Positions 1 through 8,873 are shown, counted from the first letter of the stretch. The stretch is DNA of 64,000 nucleotides from Pseudomonas paralactis (GCF_001439735.1 NZ_JYLN01000005.1:124001-188000), one strand, 5' to 3'. Notes: a model not told the origin generated them from the letters alone. Numbers and translations: made by a program.

Positions 1-1222
1 GGGTGCCGGGTATGTCATAGAAATGCCCCGGGTTGTAGTTGTTCGGGTCAACGGTACTTTGGCCCGATACGTTCAAGGGGCTGTTGGTGGTGCTGTTGAC
101 CTTGTACTCAAAACCGCCGGACCAGGTGGTAGAGAGCCCGAACACGCTGGTGTCATGGCGCAGTTCGAACTGGTTGCCATTCTGTTCGCCCTGATGCCGC
201 ACCTGATAGGCCGTGGAGCGGTTAACGGCGCTGTTGTCGGCGTTGTACTGGTAGGTCTCCAGGTTGCGGTAGTCGCGCTGGCTGTCGAGATGATAAAGGG
301 TGTTTTTCAGCGTGGTGCTGTCGTTGATCCGATAGTCGATGATCGAGCGCGCCCAGATCGTGCGCTGTTCATAACGCCCGTCGGCAACGTTGTAGTTGTT
401 GGAGCGGTTGTGCCTGTCGATCTTCAGTTCGCCGGCCTTGGGGTTGAGCACCGGCGTGCCCCAATACGGGCTGTCTTCATGCTCGTCCTGATACTCCAGG
501 GCCAGGGTGTGGGACAGGTTGGGGGTGAGGTCGCTGAGCAGGGAAAACGCCACGCTCCAGGCATCCCGTTGAACACGCTCGATGTGGCTGTGGTTGGTGT
601 TGCGGCTTACATCCAGCCGCGCGTAATGCTGCACGTCGGCGCCGGGTTCGGTCAGTGCGTGATTAAGGCCCAAGGCCATGCCGGCGGTGTCGTAGCTGCC
701 GTAGGTCAGTTGGCCTTCTGCGGCCAGTTCTTCACGGGTCGCCAGCTTGGTCACGTAATTGAGCGAGCCACCCACGGAGCCGGCGCCGTTGATCAGGGAG
801 GAGGGGCCGCCGACCAGTTCCACGCGGTCGTAGATCCAGGCATCCACCGGCCGCGCCAGGCCCGTGGCGACATTGATGCCGTTGAACATCTGGGTGATCT
901 GGCTGCTGGTAAACCCTCGATACGAGACAAAACCACCGAACCCGGGCGGCGCGCTGGCGTTGACGCCGGGAAGGGTATTGGCCGCATCGCGGAAGGTCTT
1001 GGCGCCATGGCGCTCGATATCGTTACGGTTGGCGATCGCCACCGACGCCGGGGTTTCCCGCACGCTCAGACCCAGGCGCGAGGCCATGCCGCTGGATTGA
1101 TCAAGGGCCAGGCCGGGCTCGACGCTTTGATCACCGTCAATGGTGGTCAAAGCCAGCTCAAGGGCGCAGGCGCAAACAGGCAGGCAGCCGAACAGGCCCG
1201 CCAACAGGGGTAAATGTTTCAT
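1..1222 (-). CDS. TonB-dependent outer-membrane receptor (3' end outside window)
   Basis: The first about 407 codons of an outer-membrane receptor are present and the C-terminal barrel lies beyond position 1. The start ATG (1222-1220) follows AGGA and opens a signal peptide (MKHLPLLAGLFGCLPVCACA). A plug domain follows, with RETPASV, a PGVNASAPPGFGG stretch, YRGF, and ELVGGPSSLINGAGSVGG near residues 130-150, then alternating barrel strands. This pattern fits the siderophore/metal receptor family, which takes up ligand using TonB energy. The substrate cannot be read from the sequence. The co-directional DUF2946 gene 95 bases upstream (family often near copper genes) makes a metal ligand possible, but this is inference. 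No Fur box was recognised. Confidence 0.9.
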   Translation of the reverse strand, partial: MKHLPLLAGLFGCLPVCACALELALTTIDGDQSVEPGLALDQSSGMASRLGLSVRETPASVAIANRNDIERHGAKTFRDAANTLPGVNASAPPGFGGFVSYRGFTSSQITQMFNGINVATGLARPVDAWIYDRVELVGGPSSLINGAGSVGGSLNYVTKLATREELAAEGQLTYGSYDTAGMALGLNHALTEPGADVQHYARLDVSRNTNHSHIERVQRDAWSVAFSLLSDLTPNLSHTLALEYQDEHEDSPYWGTPVLNPKAGELKIDRHNRSNNYNVADGRYEQRTIWARSIIDYRINDSTTLKNTLYHLDSQRDYRNLETYQYNADNSAVNRSTAYQVRHQGEQNGNQFELRHDTSVFGLSTTWSGGFEYKVNSTTNSPLNVSGQSTVDPNNYNPGHFYDIPGT

Positions 1223-1316
1223 GGTTGAATCCTGAAAACTTGGCTTGAAAACAACGCACCGCTGCCCGTACGTCCTCACGCAAACGGGGGGCAATGCAGA
1301 TCGGAAAGCGCAGGGA

Positions 1317-1706
1317 TCAGGCGAAAGCAGGTGGCGCGCGCGGGTTAGCCGTGGGCCAGGTGAAGCGGGCAGGAATATCAGCGGCAAGCACCACCGCAGC
1401 AGGCGGCGCATGGGGTTGGGGCAGTACCGCCACATTCAAATGGGAGTTGAGCGCAGGCCCCATGCCGCCGGTAGAACACAGCGGGCAACCAAACGCCTTG
1501 GACAGGGTTGGCAGGTTCTCATCGGTAGAGTTGGCGGGCAGCGGCGCCTGGGTGCGCGGGTCCACCGTACAGAACTGGCCGCTGATGCCGTTGAGCTGCA
1601 TCCCCACCATCTGCCCATGGCCAATGCTGCAGGCGAACACATTGAACAGGACGCAGCAGTAGAGCATCCAGGCAATGAGCGAGCGGTCGGCACGGGCGAG
1701 TTTCAT
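1317..1706 (-). CDS. DUF2946 family small protein
   Basis: This encodes 129 residues. The chosen start (MKLARADRSL) places a hydrophobic segment (IAWMLYCCVLFNVFAC) at residues 9-25. The rest is a periplasmic-type chain with HGQMVGM and a CPLC pair near the middle (FGCPLCSTGG), then a second hydrophobic stretch. DUF2946 proteins are small, often cysteine/histidine bearing and frequently located beside copper genes; their function is not settled. An upstream in-frame ATG at 1748 is possible but would precede the hydrophobic segment by 14 extra residues. It is probably co-transcribed with the receptor downstream. Confidence 0.75.
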   Translation of the reverse strand: MKLARADRSLIAWMLYCCVLFNVFACSIGHGQMVGMQLNGISGQFCTVDPRTQAPLPANSTDENLPTLSKAFGCPLCSTGGMGPALNSHLNVAVLPQPHAPPAAVVLAADIPARFTWPTANPRAPPAFA

Positions 1707-1799
1707 GGGGCGGCACTTTACCATCAGCGGCCGACGAAATGCCTGCAAAAAATCTCAGGGCGACTATCCTCATTCGCACATTTTTGGGGAGTACCGGCC

Positions 1800-2237
1800 A
1801 TGAGCTTCGTCATAGCGCGATGGATCGTCGGCGTATTTACCTTCATCAGTATGGTGCATTTGTACTGGGCAGCCGGTGGCAAATTTGGCAGCCTGGCGGT
1901 CATCCCGCAATTACCAGGGGAGTTTGCCGACGGGCCGCGACCGGCGTTCAAACCGTCGGCCCTGGGCACCTTTCTGGTGGCGATGGGGTTGGTGGCTATT
2001 GCGTTGTTGGTCTGCCTGCGTGCCGGGCTGTATTTTTCGCCGGTTTCCCATGGGGCGTTGCAGTGGGGCATCAGTGCGATTGCGGTGCTGATGTTTGCCC
2101 GGGCGATTGGCGATTCGGAGCTGGTAGGGTTTTTCAAGAAGGTCGGCAGTTCCCGGTTTGCGCGCCTGGATACCTACCTCTACTCGCCGCTGTGCCTGGT
2201 GTTGGGTGCCGGGCTGTTGGTGGTGGCTTGGACCTGA
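1800..2237 (+). CDS. DUF3995-like integral membrane protein
   Basis: This encodes 145 residues starting MSFVIARWIVG. Four hydrophobic segments are visible at about residues 7-25, 58-78, 86-101 and 127-144. The first contains MVHLYWAAGG, a feature of the DUF3995 family of four-helix membrane proteins. It is divergent from the DUF2946 gene, and the two starts are about 93 bases apart, so the promoters for both must lie in 1707-1799. No biochemical function is known to me. Confidence 0.7.
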   Translation: MSFVIARWIVGVFTFISMVHLYWAAGGKFGSLAVIPQLPGEFADGPRPAFKPSALGTFLVAMGLVAIALLVCLRAGLYFSPVSHGALQWGISAIAVLMFARAIGDSELVGFFKKVGSSRFARLDTYLYSPLCLVLGAGLLVVAWT

Positions 2238-2266
2238 TCGTCTCAGTTTAGGGCGGTAAGTCGTCG

Positions 2267-2363
2267 GTAGGAGCGAGCTTGCTCGCGAAAATGTCAACGA
2301 TTGCGCGCGCTTCCTGAATAAACGCGGCGCTTGTGAGTTTTTCGCGAGCAAGCTCGCTCCTAC
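2267..2363. repeat. REPIN (paired REP, GTAGGAGCGAGC type)
   Basis: Inverted arms GTAGGAGCGAGCTTGCTCGC and its complement flank about 50 variable bases containing a CTGAATAAACGCGGCGC core. The same arms recur at 16164, 23711, 48364, 50990 and 62083. It lies in the 304-base gap before the efflux operon and may end transcription from the gene before it. Confidence 0.9.
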
Positions 2364-2464
2364 ATTTTTAATCCAGTGTGATCTCCCGATCAGTCAGTCT
2401 CCAGGTCTGCTGTCTCCCTCCAAACACCCTCCAGACAAAAATACACCTCCCGGTTTTATAGCGC

Positions 2465-2495
2465 TTGACCTTCCCAATGTGGCAAGCCCGATAAA
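2465..2495 (+). promoter_or_regulatory. Candidate promoter of the RND operon with a 19-base spacer
   Basis: TTGACC (2465-2470) and GATAAA (2490-2495) are 19 bases apart, with partial dyad arms GCTTG...CAAGC around the -35. A 19-base spacer with a dyad is the usual layout for MerR-activated promoters. The match is suggestive only, and no merR gene is in the window. Confidence 0.35.
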
Positions 2496-2541
2496 AACCT
2501 CCAGTGTCGATTTGTCTTGAAAATTCCAAGGAGGGTGAACG

Positions 2542-3708
2542 ATGTACGCCAAACCAATAAGCCTGATCACCGGGGCAATGGCCGTGGTGTTGACGCTGGG
2601 CGGATGCACAGACAATGCGCCGCCGGCCGCGGCCGGCAAACCGCCGAGTGTGCCGGTGGCCGAGGTGGTAGCGCGGGCGGTGACGCCGTTTGTCGAGTAC
2701 ACCGGCTCGTTGACCGCCATTGAGCAGGTTGAACTGCGCCCGCGTGTCAGCGGTTATCTGCAAAGTGTCAGCGTACCCGAGGGCCAGTTCGTCACCAGGG
2801 GCAGCCCGTTGTTTGTGATCGACCCGCGGGTGTTTCAGGCTGCGTTGAATGCTGCCAGGGCGCGCTTGCGTGAGGCCGAGGCCAATGCGTTGCTGGCCCA
2901 GGCCGAGCATGGGCGAGCCGAGCAGCTGTTCGCCAAGAAGGTGGTGGCGCGTGATCGCCTCGACACCGCCATTGCCTCCTTGAATGCCGGCCGGGCCCAG
3001 GTTGAGGCCGCGAAAGCGGCGCTGGATACGGCGCAGTTGGACCTGAGCTACACCCGCGTCACCGCGCCGATCAGTGGCCGTATCGATCGCGCACTCGTCA
3101 CTGAAGGCAACTATGTCACCCGCGGGGAGACGCCGTTGACGACGATCGTTTCGGTCGACCCCTTGCATGTTTACTTCGATGTCGACGAGCGCACCTATCT
3201 GCACTCGTTGGCTGCGACGCGGGAACACGCCGGATCGAAGGGGGACAAAGCCGCCAAGGTGATGGTGGCGATGCTCAACGATACAACCTATGCGCGGGCC
3301 GGGCGGGTGGACTTTCTGGCCAACGCGGCCGATCGCAAGACCGGCACCGTGCGCGTGCGTGCGGTGGTCGACAACCCGGACGGGCGCCTGACCCCCGGGC
3401 TGTTCGCCAAGGTCAAACTGGACACCGGCGCGGCGCAAACGCGAGTGTTGATTGCCGACCATTCCATTGGTACCGACCAGGGCCGCCGTTATGTGCTGGT
3501 GGTCGGTGAAGATGACAAGACCCAATACCGCCCGGTCGAACTAGGCCCGATGGCTGACGGCCTGCGGGTGATCGAACAGGGCCTGCAACCGGGCGAGCGC
3601 ATTGTCGTCAAAGGGCTGGTACGCCCCGGTATGACGGTCACGCCATTGGCCGCCAGTATCGAGGGCAAGCCGCTTGAGGCCCCGCTGACCGTGGGAGGCG
3701 TGCAATGA
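2542..3708 (+). CDS. RND efflux periplasmic adaptor subunit (MexE type)
   Basis: This 388-residue membrane-fusion protein links the inner-membrane pump to the outer-membrane channel. The N-terminus MYAKPISLITGAMAVVLTLG ends in a lipobox (LGGC, Cys22), so it is probably a lipoprotein. A lipoyl half (LRPRVSGYLQSVSVPEGQFV) at about 68-87, a coiled-coil hairpin at about 105-160, the second lipoyl half (TRVTAPISGRIDRALV) at about 172-187 and a beta barrel follow in the canonical order. A strong AAGGAGG sits before the ATG. The stop overlaps the pump start as ATGA, so the two are translationally coupled. Sequence style resembles MexE more than MexA; the exact orthologue is not established. No mexT-like regulator is adjacent. 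Confidence 0.92.
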   Translation: MYAKPISLITGAMAVVLTLGGCTDNAPPAAAGKPPSVPVAEVVARAVTPFVEYTGSLTAIEQVELRPRVSGYLQSVSVPEGQFVTRGSPLFVIDPRVFQAALNAARARLREAEANALLAQAEHGRAEQLFAKKVVARDRLDTAIASLNAGRAQVEAAKAALDTAQLDLSYTRVTAPISGRIDRALVTEGNYVTRGETPLTTIVSVDPLHVYFDVDERTYLHSLAATREHAGSKGDKAAKVMVAMLNDTTYARAGRVDFLANAADRKTGTVRVRAVVDNPDGRLTPGLFAKVKLDTGAAQTRVLIADHSIGTDQGRRYVLVVGEDDKTQYRPVELGPMADGLRVIEQGLQPGERIVVKGLVRPGMTVTPLAASIEGKPLEAPLTVGGVQ

Positions 3709-6700
3709 GCTTTCCACGCTTCTTTATTGATCGGCCCATCTTCGCCATCGTCCTGTCGGTGTTGATGATGATCGGCGGCATTGTCGCCTTCTTCCATCTG
3801 CCGCTGAGCGAATACCCCGCGGTCACGCCGCCCACTGTGCAAGTCACCGCGTCTTATCCGGGGGCCAACCCGCAAGTGATTGCCGAGACTGTGGCGGCGC
3901 CGCTGGAACAGGTGATTACCGGCGTTGAGGGCATGCTCTACATGACCTCGCAGTCGGCCACCGATGGCCGCATGATCCTGACGGCGACCTTCGCCCAGGG
4001 CACGAATGCCGACATGGCACAGATCCAGGTGCAAAACCGTGTTTCGCGCGCGTTACCGCGCTTGCCTGAAGAGGTGCAGCGTCTCGGTGTGGTCACGCAG
4101 AAGACCTCGCCGGACATCCTCATGGTGGTCCACCTGCTGTCTCCCGACCAACGTTATGACCCGCTGTACATTTCCAACTACGCCTACCTGCAGGTGCGTG
4201 ATGAGCTGTCGCGCATTCCGGGGATCAACGACGTGCTGGTGTGGGGTGCAGGTGAATACAGCATGAGGCTGTGGCTCGACCCGGACCTGATCGCTGCCCG
4301 TGGCTTGACCGCCGGTGATGTGATCGGCGCCGTACGCGAGCAGAACGTGCAAGTGGCCGCCGGCTCGGTCGGCCAGTCGCCTGATTCCAGTGCGGCGTTC
4401 CAGGTTACGGTCAACACCCTTGGGCGGCTGACGGACGAAGCGCAGTTTGGCGACATCATCATCCGCACCGGCGATAACGGCCAGGTTACGCGCCTGCGCG
4501 ATGTCGCCCGTATCGAAATGGGCGCCGATGCCTACGCGCTGCGCAGCCTGTTGGATGGCGAGCCGGCCGTGGCTTTGCAAATCATCCAGAGCCCGGGGGC
4601 CAATGCGCTCGATGTGGCGCAGGCGGTGCGCGACACCATGCAGCGTTTGCAGGCCAACTTCCCCGAAGGGTTGGTCTCGCGGATAGCCTATGACCCGACC
4701 GTGTTTGTGCGCGCTTCGCTGGAATCGGTCGCCATCACGCTGATGGAAGCGATCCTGCTGGTGGTCATCGTGGTGGTGGTGTTCCTGCGTAACTGGCGCG
4801 CATCGCTGATCCCATTAATGGCCGTGCCGGTGTCGATCATTGGTACCTTTGCAGTCATGCATTTGATGGGGTTTTCCCTCAATACCTTGTCGTTGTTCGG
4901 GCTGGTGTTATCGATCGGCATTGTGGTCGACGATGCCATCGTGGTGGTCGAGAACGTTGAGCGGCATATCGAGAACGGCGAAGAGCCCACACAGGCCGCG
5001 CGCAAGGCAATGGGCGAGGTCACCGGCCCGATCATCGCCATTACGTCGGTCCTTGCGGCGGTGTTTATTCCCACGGCATTTCTCAGCGGCCTGCAGGGGG
5101 AGTTCTATCGGCAATTTGCGTTGACCATCGCGATTTCCACCATCCTTTCAGCGGTCAACTCGTTGACCCTCAGCCCAGCGCTTGCCGGCCTGTTGCTGCG
5201 CCCGCGCACCGCCGCCGTGGCGCACGACCCGCGCAGCCTGCGCGGTCGCGCCGCGCATTGGGTACACGTGCTGAGCCGGCCGTTCCAGCGTGCACCGCAA
5301 GCGTATGGCAACTCGGTGCGCAAGGTCGTCGGCCGACGCGGGGTGGCGCTTGTCGCCTATGGCGGGTTACTGGCGCTGACCTGGTTCGGCTTCAATGCTG
5401 TACCGGCGGGCTTTGTGCCCATGCAAGACAAGTACTACCTGGTGGGGATCGCCCAGTTGCCCAATTCGGCCTCGCTGGATCGTACCGATGCGGTGGTGCG
5501 GCAGATGTCCAAAATCGCCCTGGATGAGCCGGGGGTTGAAAGCGTGGTGGCGTTCCCGGGGTTGTCGGTCAACGGCTTCGTCAATGTGCCGAACGCGGCA
5601 GTGATGTTCGTCATGCTCGATCCATTCAAAGAGCGAACCTCATCCGATATGACCGCGGTTGCCATCGCCGGGCGCCTGCAAGCCAAGTTCGCGAGCATCC
5701 CTGACGGTTTCCTCGGCGTATTCCCGCCGCCGCCGGTGCCCGGCCTTGGGGTGACCGGTGGTTTTAAATTGCAGGTCGAGGACCGTGGCGGGGTTGGGCT
5801 TGAGGCATTGGTGCAGCAGACCCAGGTATTGATGACCAAAGCCACTGAATCGGGGCAGGTCGCCGGGTTGATGACCAGCCTGGACGTCAACGCCCCGCAG
5901 TTGAACGTGGACATCGACCGCACCCAGGTCAAGAGCCAGGGCGTGCGCCTGGCGGATGTGTTCGAGTCCTTGCAGGTCTATCTCGGGTCGCTGTACGTCA
6001 ACGACTTCAACCGTTTTGGCCGCACCTACAAGGTCACCGCCCAGGCCGATGCCGACCACCGTATGCAGGCCGAAGCCATCGGCCGTCTGCAAGTGCGCAA
6101 TGCGGCCGGGGACATGCTGCCGTTGTCGGCGTTTGTCACCGTCACACCGGGTTCCGGCCCGGACCGGGTGATCCACTACAACGGCTACCCTTCGGCGGAC
6201 ATCTCCGGCGGGGCTATGCCTGGGGTCAGCTCGGGGCAAGCCGTCGCGCTGATGGAGCGCCTGGCGCAGGAGGTACTGCCCGAAGGCGTGACCTATGAAT
6301 GGACGGACTTGACCTACCAGCAGAAGCTCGCGGGGTCCTCGGCGCTGTTTATTTTCCCTCTGTGTGTGTTGTTGGCTTACCTGATCCTCGCCGCGCAATA
6401 CAACAGCTGGTTGTTGCCTTTGGCGGTCTTGATGATTGTGCCCATGTGTCTGCTCAGCGCGATCGTCGGCGTGTGGCTGGTGGACGGTGACAACAACGTG
6501 TTCGTGCAAATCGGGCTGGTGGTGCTGGTCGGGCTGGCGGCGAAGAACGCCATTTTGATCGTCGAGTTTGCCCGCAGCCTCGAAGGCGAGGGCGCCAGCC
6601 CGTTGGAGGCGGTTATCCATGCGTGCCAACTGCGCTTGCGGCCGATCCTGATGACGTCGCTGGCGTTCATAGCCGGCGTGGTGCCGTTGGTATTGGCCAG

Positions 6701-6881
6701 TGGCGCCGGGGCCGAGATGCGCCATGCGATGGGGGTTGCGGTATTTGCCGGGATGTTGGGGGTGACGCTGTTTGGCCTGTTCCTCACGCCGGTGTTCTAT
6801 GTGGTGATGCGCAGCCTGGCGCTGCGCTTGCAGCGTCAGGGTTCGAGTCCGAAGTTGCAACTGGAGGAGCGCGCATCATGA
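3705..6881 (+). CDS. RND efflux inner-membrane pump (MexF type, HAE1 family)
   Basis: This encodes 1058 residues, the usual length for HAE1 proton-driven drug pumps. The N-terminus MSFPRFFIDRPIFAIVLSV is the typical first transmembrane helix. A periplasmic porter domain with PGANPQVIAETVAAPLEQ follows. The TM4 segment contains SIGIVVDDAIVVVENVER with the two proton-relay aspartates, and a C-terminal repeat ends with GLAAKNAILIVEFA and PILMTSLAFIAGVVPL. It works with the adaptor before it and the channel after it to export drugs or metabolites. Both neighbours overlap it by ATGA. Substrates cannot be deduced. Confidence 0.95.
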   Translation: MSFPRFFIDRPIFAIVLSVLMMIGGIVAFFHLPLSEYPAVTPPTVQVTASYPGANPQVIAETVAAPLEQVITGVEGMLYMTSQSATDGRMILTATFAQGTNADMAQIQVQNRVSRALPRLPEEVQRLGVVTQKTSPDILMVVHLLSPDQRYDPLYISNYAYLQVRDELSRIPGINDVLVWGAGEYSMRLWLDPDLIAARGLTAGDVIGAVREQNVQVAAGSVGQSPDSSAAFQVTVNTLGRLTDEAQFGDIIIRTGDNGQVTRLRDVARIEMGADAYALRSLLDGEPAVALQIIQSPGANALDVAQAVRDTMQRLQANFPEGLVSRIAYDPTVFVRASLESVAITLMEAILLVVIVVVVFLRNWRASLIPLMAVPVSIIGTFAVMHLMGFSLNTLSLFGLVLSIGIVVDDAIVVVENVERHIENGEEPTQAARKAMGEVTGPIIAITSVLAAVFIPTAFLSGLQGEFYRQFALTIAISTILSAVNSLTLSPALAGLLLRPRTAAVAHDPRSLRGRAAHWVHVLSRPFQRAPQAYGNSVRKVVGRRGVALVAYGGLLALTWFGFNAVPAGFVPMQDKYYLVGIAQLPNSASLDRTDAVVRQMSKIALDEPGVESVVAFPGLSVNGFVNVPNAAVMFVMLDPFKERTSSDMTAVAIAGRLQAKFASIPDGFLGVFPPPPVPGLGVTGGFKLQVEDRGGVGLEALVQQTQVLMTKATESGQVAGLMTSLDVNAPQLNVDIDRTQVKSQGVRLADVFESLQVYLGSLYVNDFNRFGRTYKVTAQADADHRMQAEAIGRLQVRNAAGDMLPLSAFVTVTPGSGPDRVIHYNGYPSADISGGAMPGVSSGQAVALMERLAQEVLPEGVTYEWTDLTYQQKLAGSSALFIFPLCVLLAYLILAAQYNSWLLPLAVLMIVPMCLLSAIVGVWLVDGDNNVFVQIGLVVLVGLAAKNAILIVEFARSLEGEGASPLEAVIHACQLRLRPILMTSLAFIAGVVPLVLASGAGAEMRHAMGVAVFAGMLGVTLFGLFLTPVFYVVMRSLALRLQRQGSSPKLQLEERAS

Positions 6882-8314
6882 AACGGTCTTTTCCACTCTT
6901 TATGTTGCCGTTGCTGCTGGCAGGCTGCGCTGCGGTAGGGCCTGACTATTCCGCGCCGGCACCGCCCGCCGCGCATAGGCCGGCAAGCTTCGGGGCGCCC
7001 GTTGCAGGTTTGGGCAGCGGCGAGGTCGAAATGCAGTGGTGGCAGGTGTTCGACGAACCGGCCCTCAGCCAATTGATCCAGCAGGCGCTGGAGGCCAACC
7101 ACGACATTGGCATTGCCGCCGCACGTCTGGACGAAGCCAAGGCAATGCTGCGTGAGAGCCGTCAAGGGTTCCTGCCCAGTGGCGGTGCCGCCCTCGGTTA
7201 TGAGCACAGGCGGCGCAGTGAAGTCGAGACACCGTTCGGTGAGGAACGCTCAATCGAAACCACCCGTGCGGCGCTGGATGCGGCCTGGGAAATCGACCTG
7301 TTTGGCCGCGTGCGCCGTTCGGTAGAAGTAGCGCAGGCGCAGGCGGGGTCGCGCCAGGCCTTGCTGCGCAGCGTGCAGGCGAGCGTCGCGGCCACCGTCG
7401 CGGCCACCTGGTTCGAACTGCAAGGGATCGAAACTGAACAGGCGGTGGTCGCGGATATCAGCCAGAGCCAGCGTGACAGTCTGGGCCTGGTGGAGCATCT
7501 GGTCAGCGTCGGTGCCGCCACCGAGTTCGACCGGCTACGCGCCGAGGCCTTGCTGCGCAATGTCGAGGCGGTAGCGCCCGACCTTGAACGGCGACGCGCA
7601 ACCTCTACCAACGCACTGGCCGTGCTGCTGGGGCAGGCGCCGCAAGGGTTCAAGCCGCCGTCGGCCAAACCCGGCCGTGATACCTTGAACCTGCGTACCC
7701 TGCAAGTGGGCGACCCGGCTGGCTTGTTGGCTCGGCGCGCCGATATCGCGGCGGCCGAACGCACGCTGGCGGCCGAGACTGCACAAATAGGCGTGGAAAC
7801 TGCCGGTTTGTATCCGGATATCCAGGTACAGGGCTCCATCGGGCTGTTGGCCGGAAGCCTCGGTTCCCTGGGGGATGCCGGTATGCAGTCGAACTTTATC
7901 GCCCCGGTAATTCGCTGGTCGCTGCTGGATACCGGACGCGTGCGCGCACGAATAGCCGCCAGCGAGGCGCGCACCCAGGCGGCACTCATCGCCTACGACC
8001 AGACCGTCTTGCGTGCCCTGCAAGAGACCGATGATGCGTTTCAGGCCAACAGCGCTGCGGGCAATACGCTAAACCTGCGCCTGCTGGAAGCAGCGGCCAA
8101 TCGCGAAGCGGCCAGGTTTGCACGCACGCGCTTCGCCGAAGGCGAGGGCGTGTATCTGGATGTGCTTGAGGCCGAACGTGCGGACTTCAACAGCCGCCGT
8201 GCGTTGACGGCGGCGCGTACCGGGCAGCGCTTGGCGGTGGTGGGAATTTACAAGGCGCTGGGGGGTGGATGGCAGGTTTGTGAGCAGGTGGGGCACGTAT
8301 GCAAGGGAGGATGA
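6878..8314 (+). CDS. RND efflux outer-membrane channel lipoprotein (OprN/NodT type)
   Basis: This 478-residue outer-membrane factor forms the exit duct of the tripartite pump. The start overlaps the pump stop (ATGA). A lipoprotein signal (MKRSFPLFMLPLLLAGC, Cys17) and then AAVGPDYSAP, a family hallmark, are visible. Two long helical repeats follow, with ARLDEAKAMLRESRQGFLPS in the first and the equivalent GVETAGLYPDIQVQGS in the second. The gene closes the three-gene operon, and a truncated REP lies 12 bases after its stop. Confidence 0.93.
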   Translation: MKRSFPLFMLPLLLAGCAAVGPDYSAPAPPAAHRPASFGAPVAGLGSGEVEMQWWQVFDEPALSQLIQQALEANHDIGIAAARLDEAKAMLRESRQGFLPSGGAALGYEHRRRSEVETPFGEERSIETTRAALDAAWEIDLFGRVRRSVEVAQAQAGSRQALLRSVQASVAATVAATWFELQGIETEQAVVADISQSQRDSLGLVEHLVSVGAATEFDRLRAEALLRNVEAVAPDLERRRATSTNALAVLLGQAPQGFKPPSAKPGRDTLNLRTLQVGDPAGLLARRADIAAAERTLAAETAQIGVETAGLYPDIQVQGSIGLLAGSLGSLGDAGMQSNFIAPVIRWSLLDTGRVRARIAASEARTQAALIAYDQTVLRALQETDDAFQANSAAGNTLNLRLLEAAANREAARFARTRFAEGEGVYLDVLEAERADFNSRRALTAARTGQRLAVVGIYKALGGGWQVCEQVGHVCKGG

Positions 8315-8326
8315 TGCAGTGCAAAT

Positions 8327-8400
8327 GTGGGAGGGGGCTTGCCCCCGATGGAGATGAATCAGTCAAACTTATGCTGACTGACACGCCCTCATCGGGGCAT
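8327..8400. repeat. Truncated REPIN (GTGGGAGGGGGCTTG type)
   Basis: A full left arm GTGGGAGGGGGCTTGCCCCC at 8327 is followed by a GCTGACTGAC-type centre. The right arm breaks off after CATCGGGGCAT, where the tail of the long structured repeat begins. The break marks a recombination junction. Confidence 0.8.
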
Positions 8401-8505
8401 AGGTATCTACACAACTTTTATAGCCACTGCCAACCGTAACCACGATGCAAAGCGAGCCGCTCTTGCTCGTGATCTGCTTTTGATCTTTATCTTAGGGGCC
8501 CCGTC
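8401..8505 (-). repeat. Partial copy (tail only) of the long structured repeat
   Basis: Read on the minus strand, GGGGCCCCTAAGAT, the AG-rich run AAAAGCAGATCACGAGCAAGAG, then GGCTCGCTTTGCATCGTGG and TTACGGTTGG match the tail of the element at 13322-13410 almost base for base. The stem part of the element is missing and is replaced by transposase coding sequence. The change occurs at GACGGGGC, a stretch present in the intact elements. Confidence 0.8.
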
Positions 8506-8625
8506 ACCTTGATTGTTGACCGAGCGATTAGGCGGTACGAAGGCCATGATGCCGACATTTTCACAGGCTTGAAACTGTTCGCCATTGGAGTAGCCGGCAT
8601 CGGCCGTGACGCTTAATTGCGATTG
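8503..8625 (-). pseudogene. Transposase remnant (IS1182-like)
   Basis: About 39 codons on the minus strand read LSVTADAGYSNGEQ, then QACENVGIMAFVPPNRSVNN and QGDG. ADAGYSNGEQ with CE..GI....P.NR.VNNQG is the familiar middle portion of IS1182-type transposases. Neither the N-terminal nor the C-terminal part is present, and there are no terminal inverted repeats. One end abuts the tail of the structured repeat and the other abuts a methyltransferase remnant, so it is the residue of an insertion followed by deletion. Confidence 0.7.
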
Positions 8626-8873
8626 ATGAGGACGGCACCTACCTGATGGTAGAACTCAACCTGTCTGAAGAGCTGCACGAGAACATGAACCTGTTCGGCC
8701 GCGTCATGTACCCCCAGAGTACCCTCTATTGCATGACCTGTTCGCTGTCCCATGGCGGGGAAGGGCTGGGAGCGTTCATGGGCGAGAAACGTGCCCGCCA
8801 GATGGCGCAGGCGGCCGGTTTCAGTCACTTTCGCAAAGTCCCCTCGCCACATTGCGCACCGCTGCCAAAATAG
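8620..8873 (+). pseudogene. C-terminal remnant of a class I methyltransferase
   Basis: About 84 codons read DEDGTYLMVELNLSEELHEN, MNLFGRVMYPQSTLYCMTCS, LSHGGEGLGAFMGEKRARQM and AQAAGFSHFRKV. The order (acidic GT, hydrophobic strand, ENMNLFGR.MY..STL.C, a glycine-rich GLGA, then AGF..FR) matches the end of SAM-dependent methyltransferases that follow a winged-helix domain. The SAM-binding core is missing, and the usual terminal PFNLVLEA strand is replaced by SPHCAPLPK. It begins where the transposase remnant stops. It is probably non-functional. Confidence 0.6.

Noticed and set aside
23..1213. Long open frame of 396 codons on the plus strand
   Set aside because: It is antisense to the TonB receptor gene, has low-complexity composition and no family pattern; the minus strand shows signal peptide and plug motifs.
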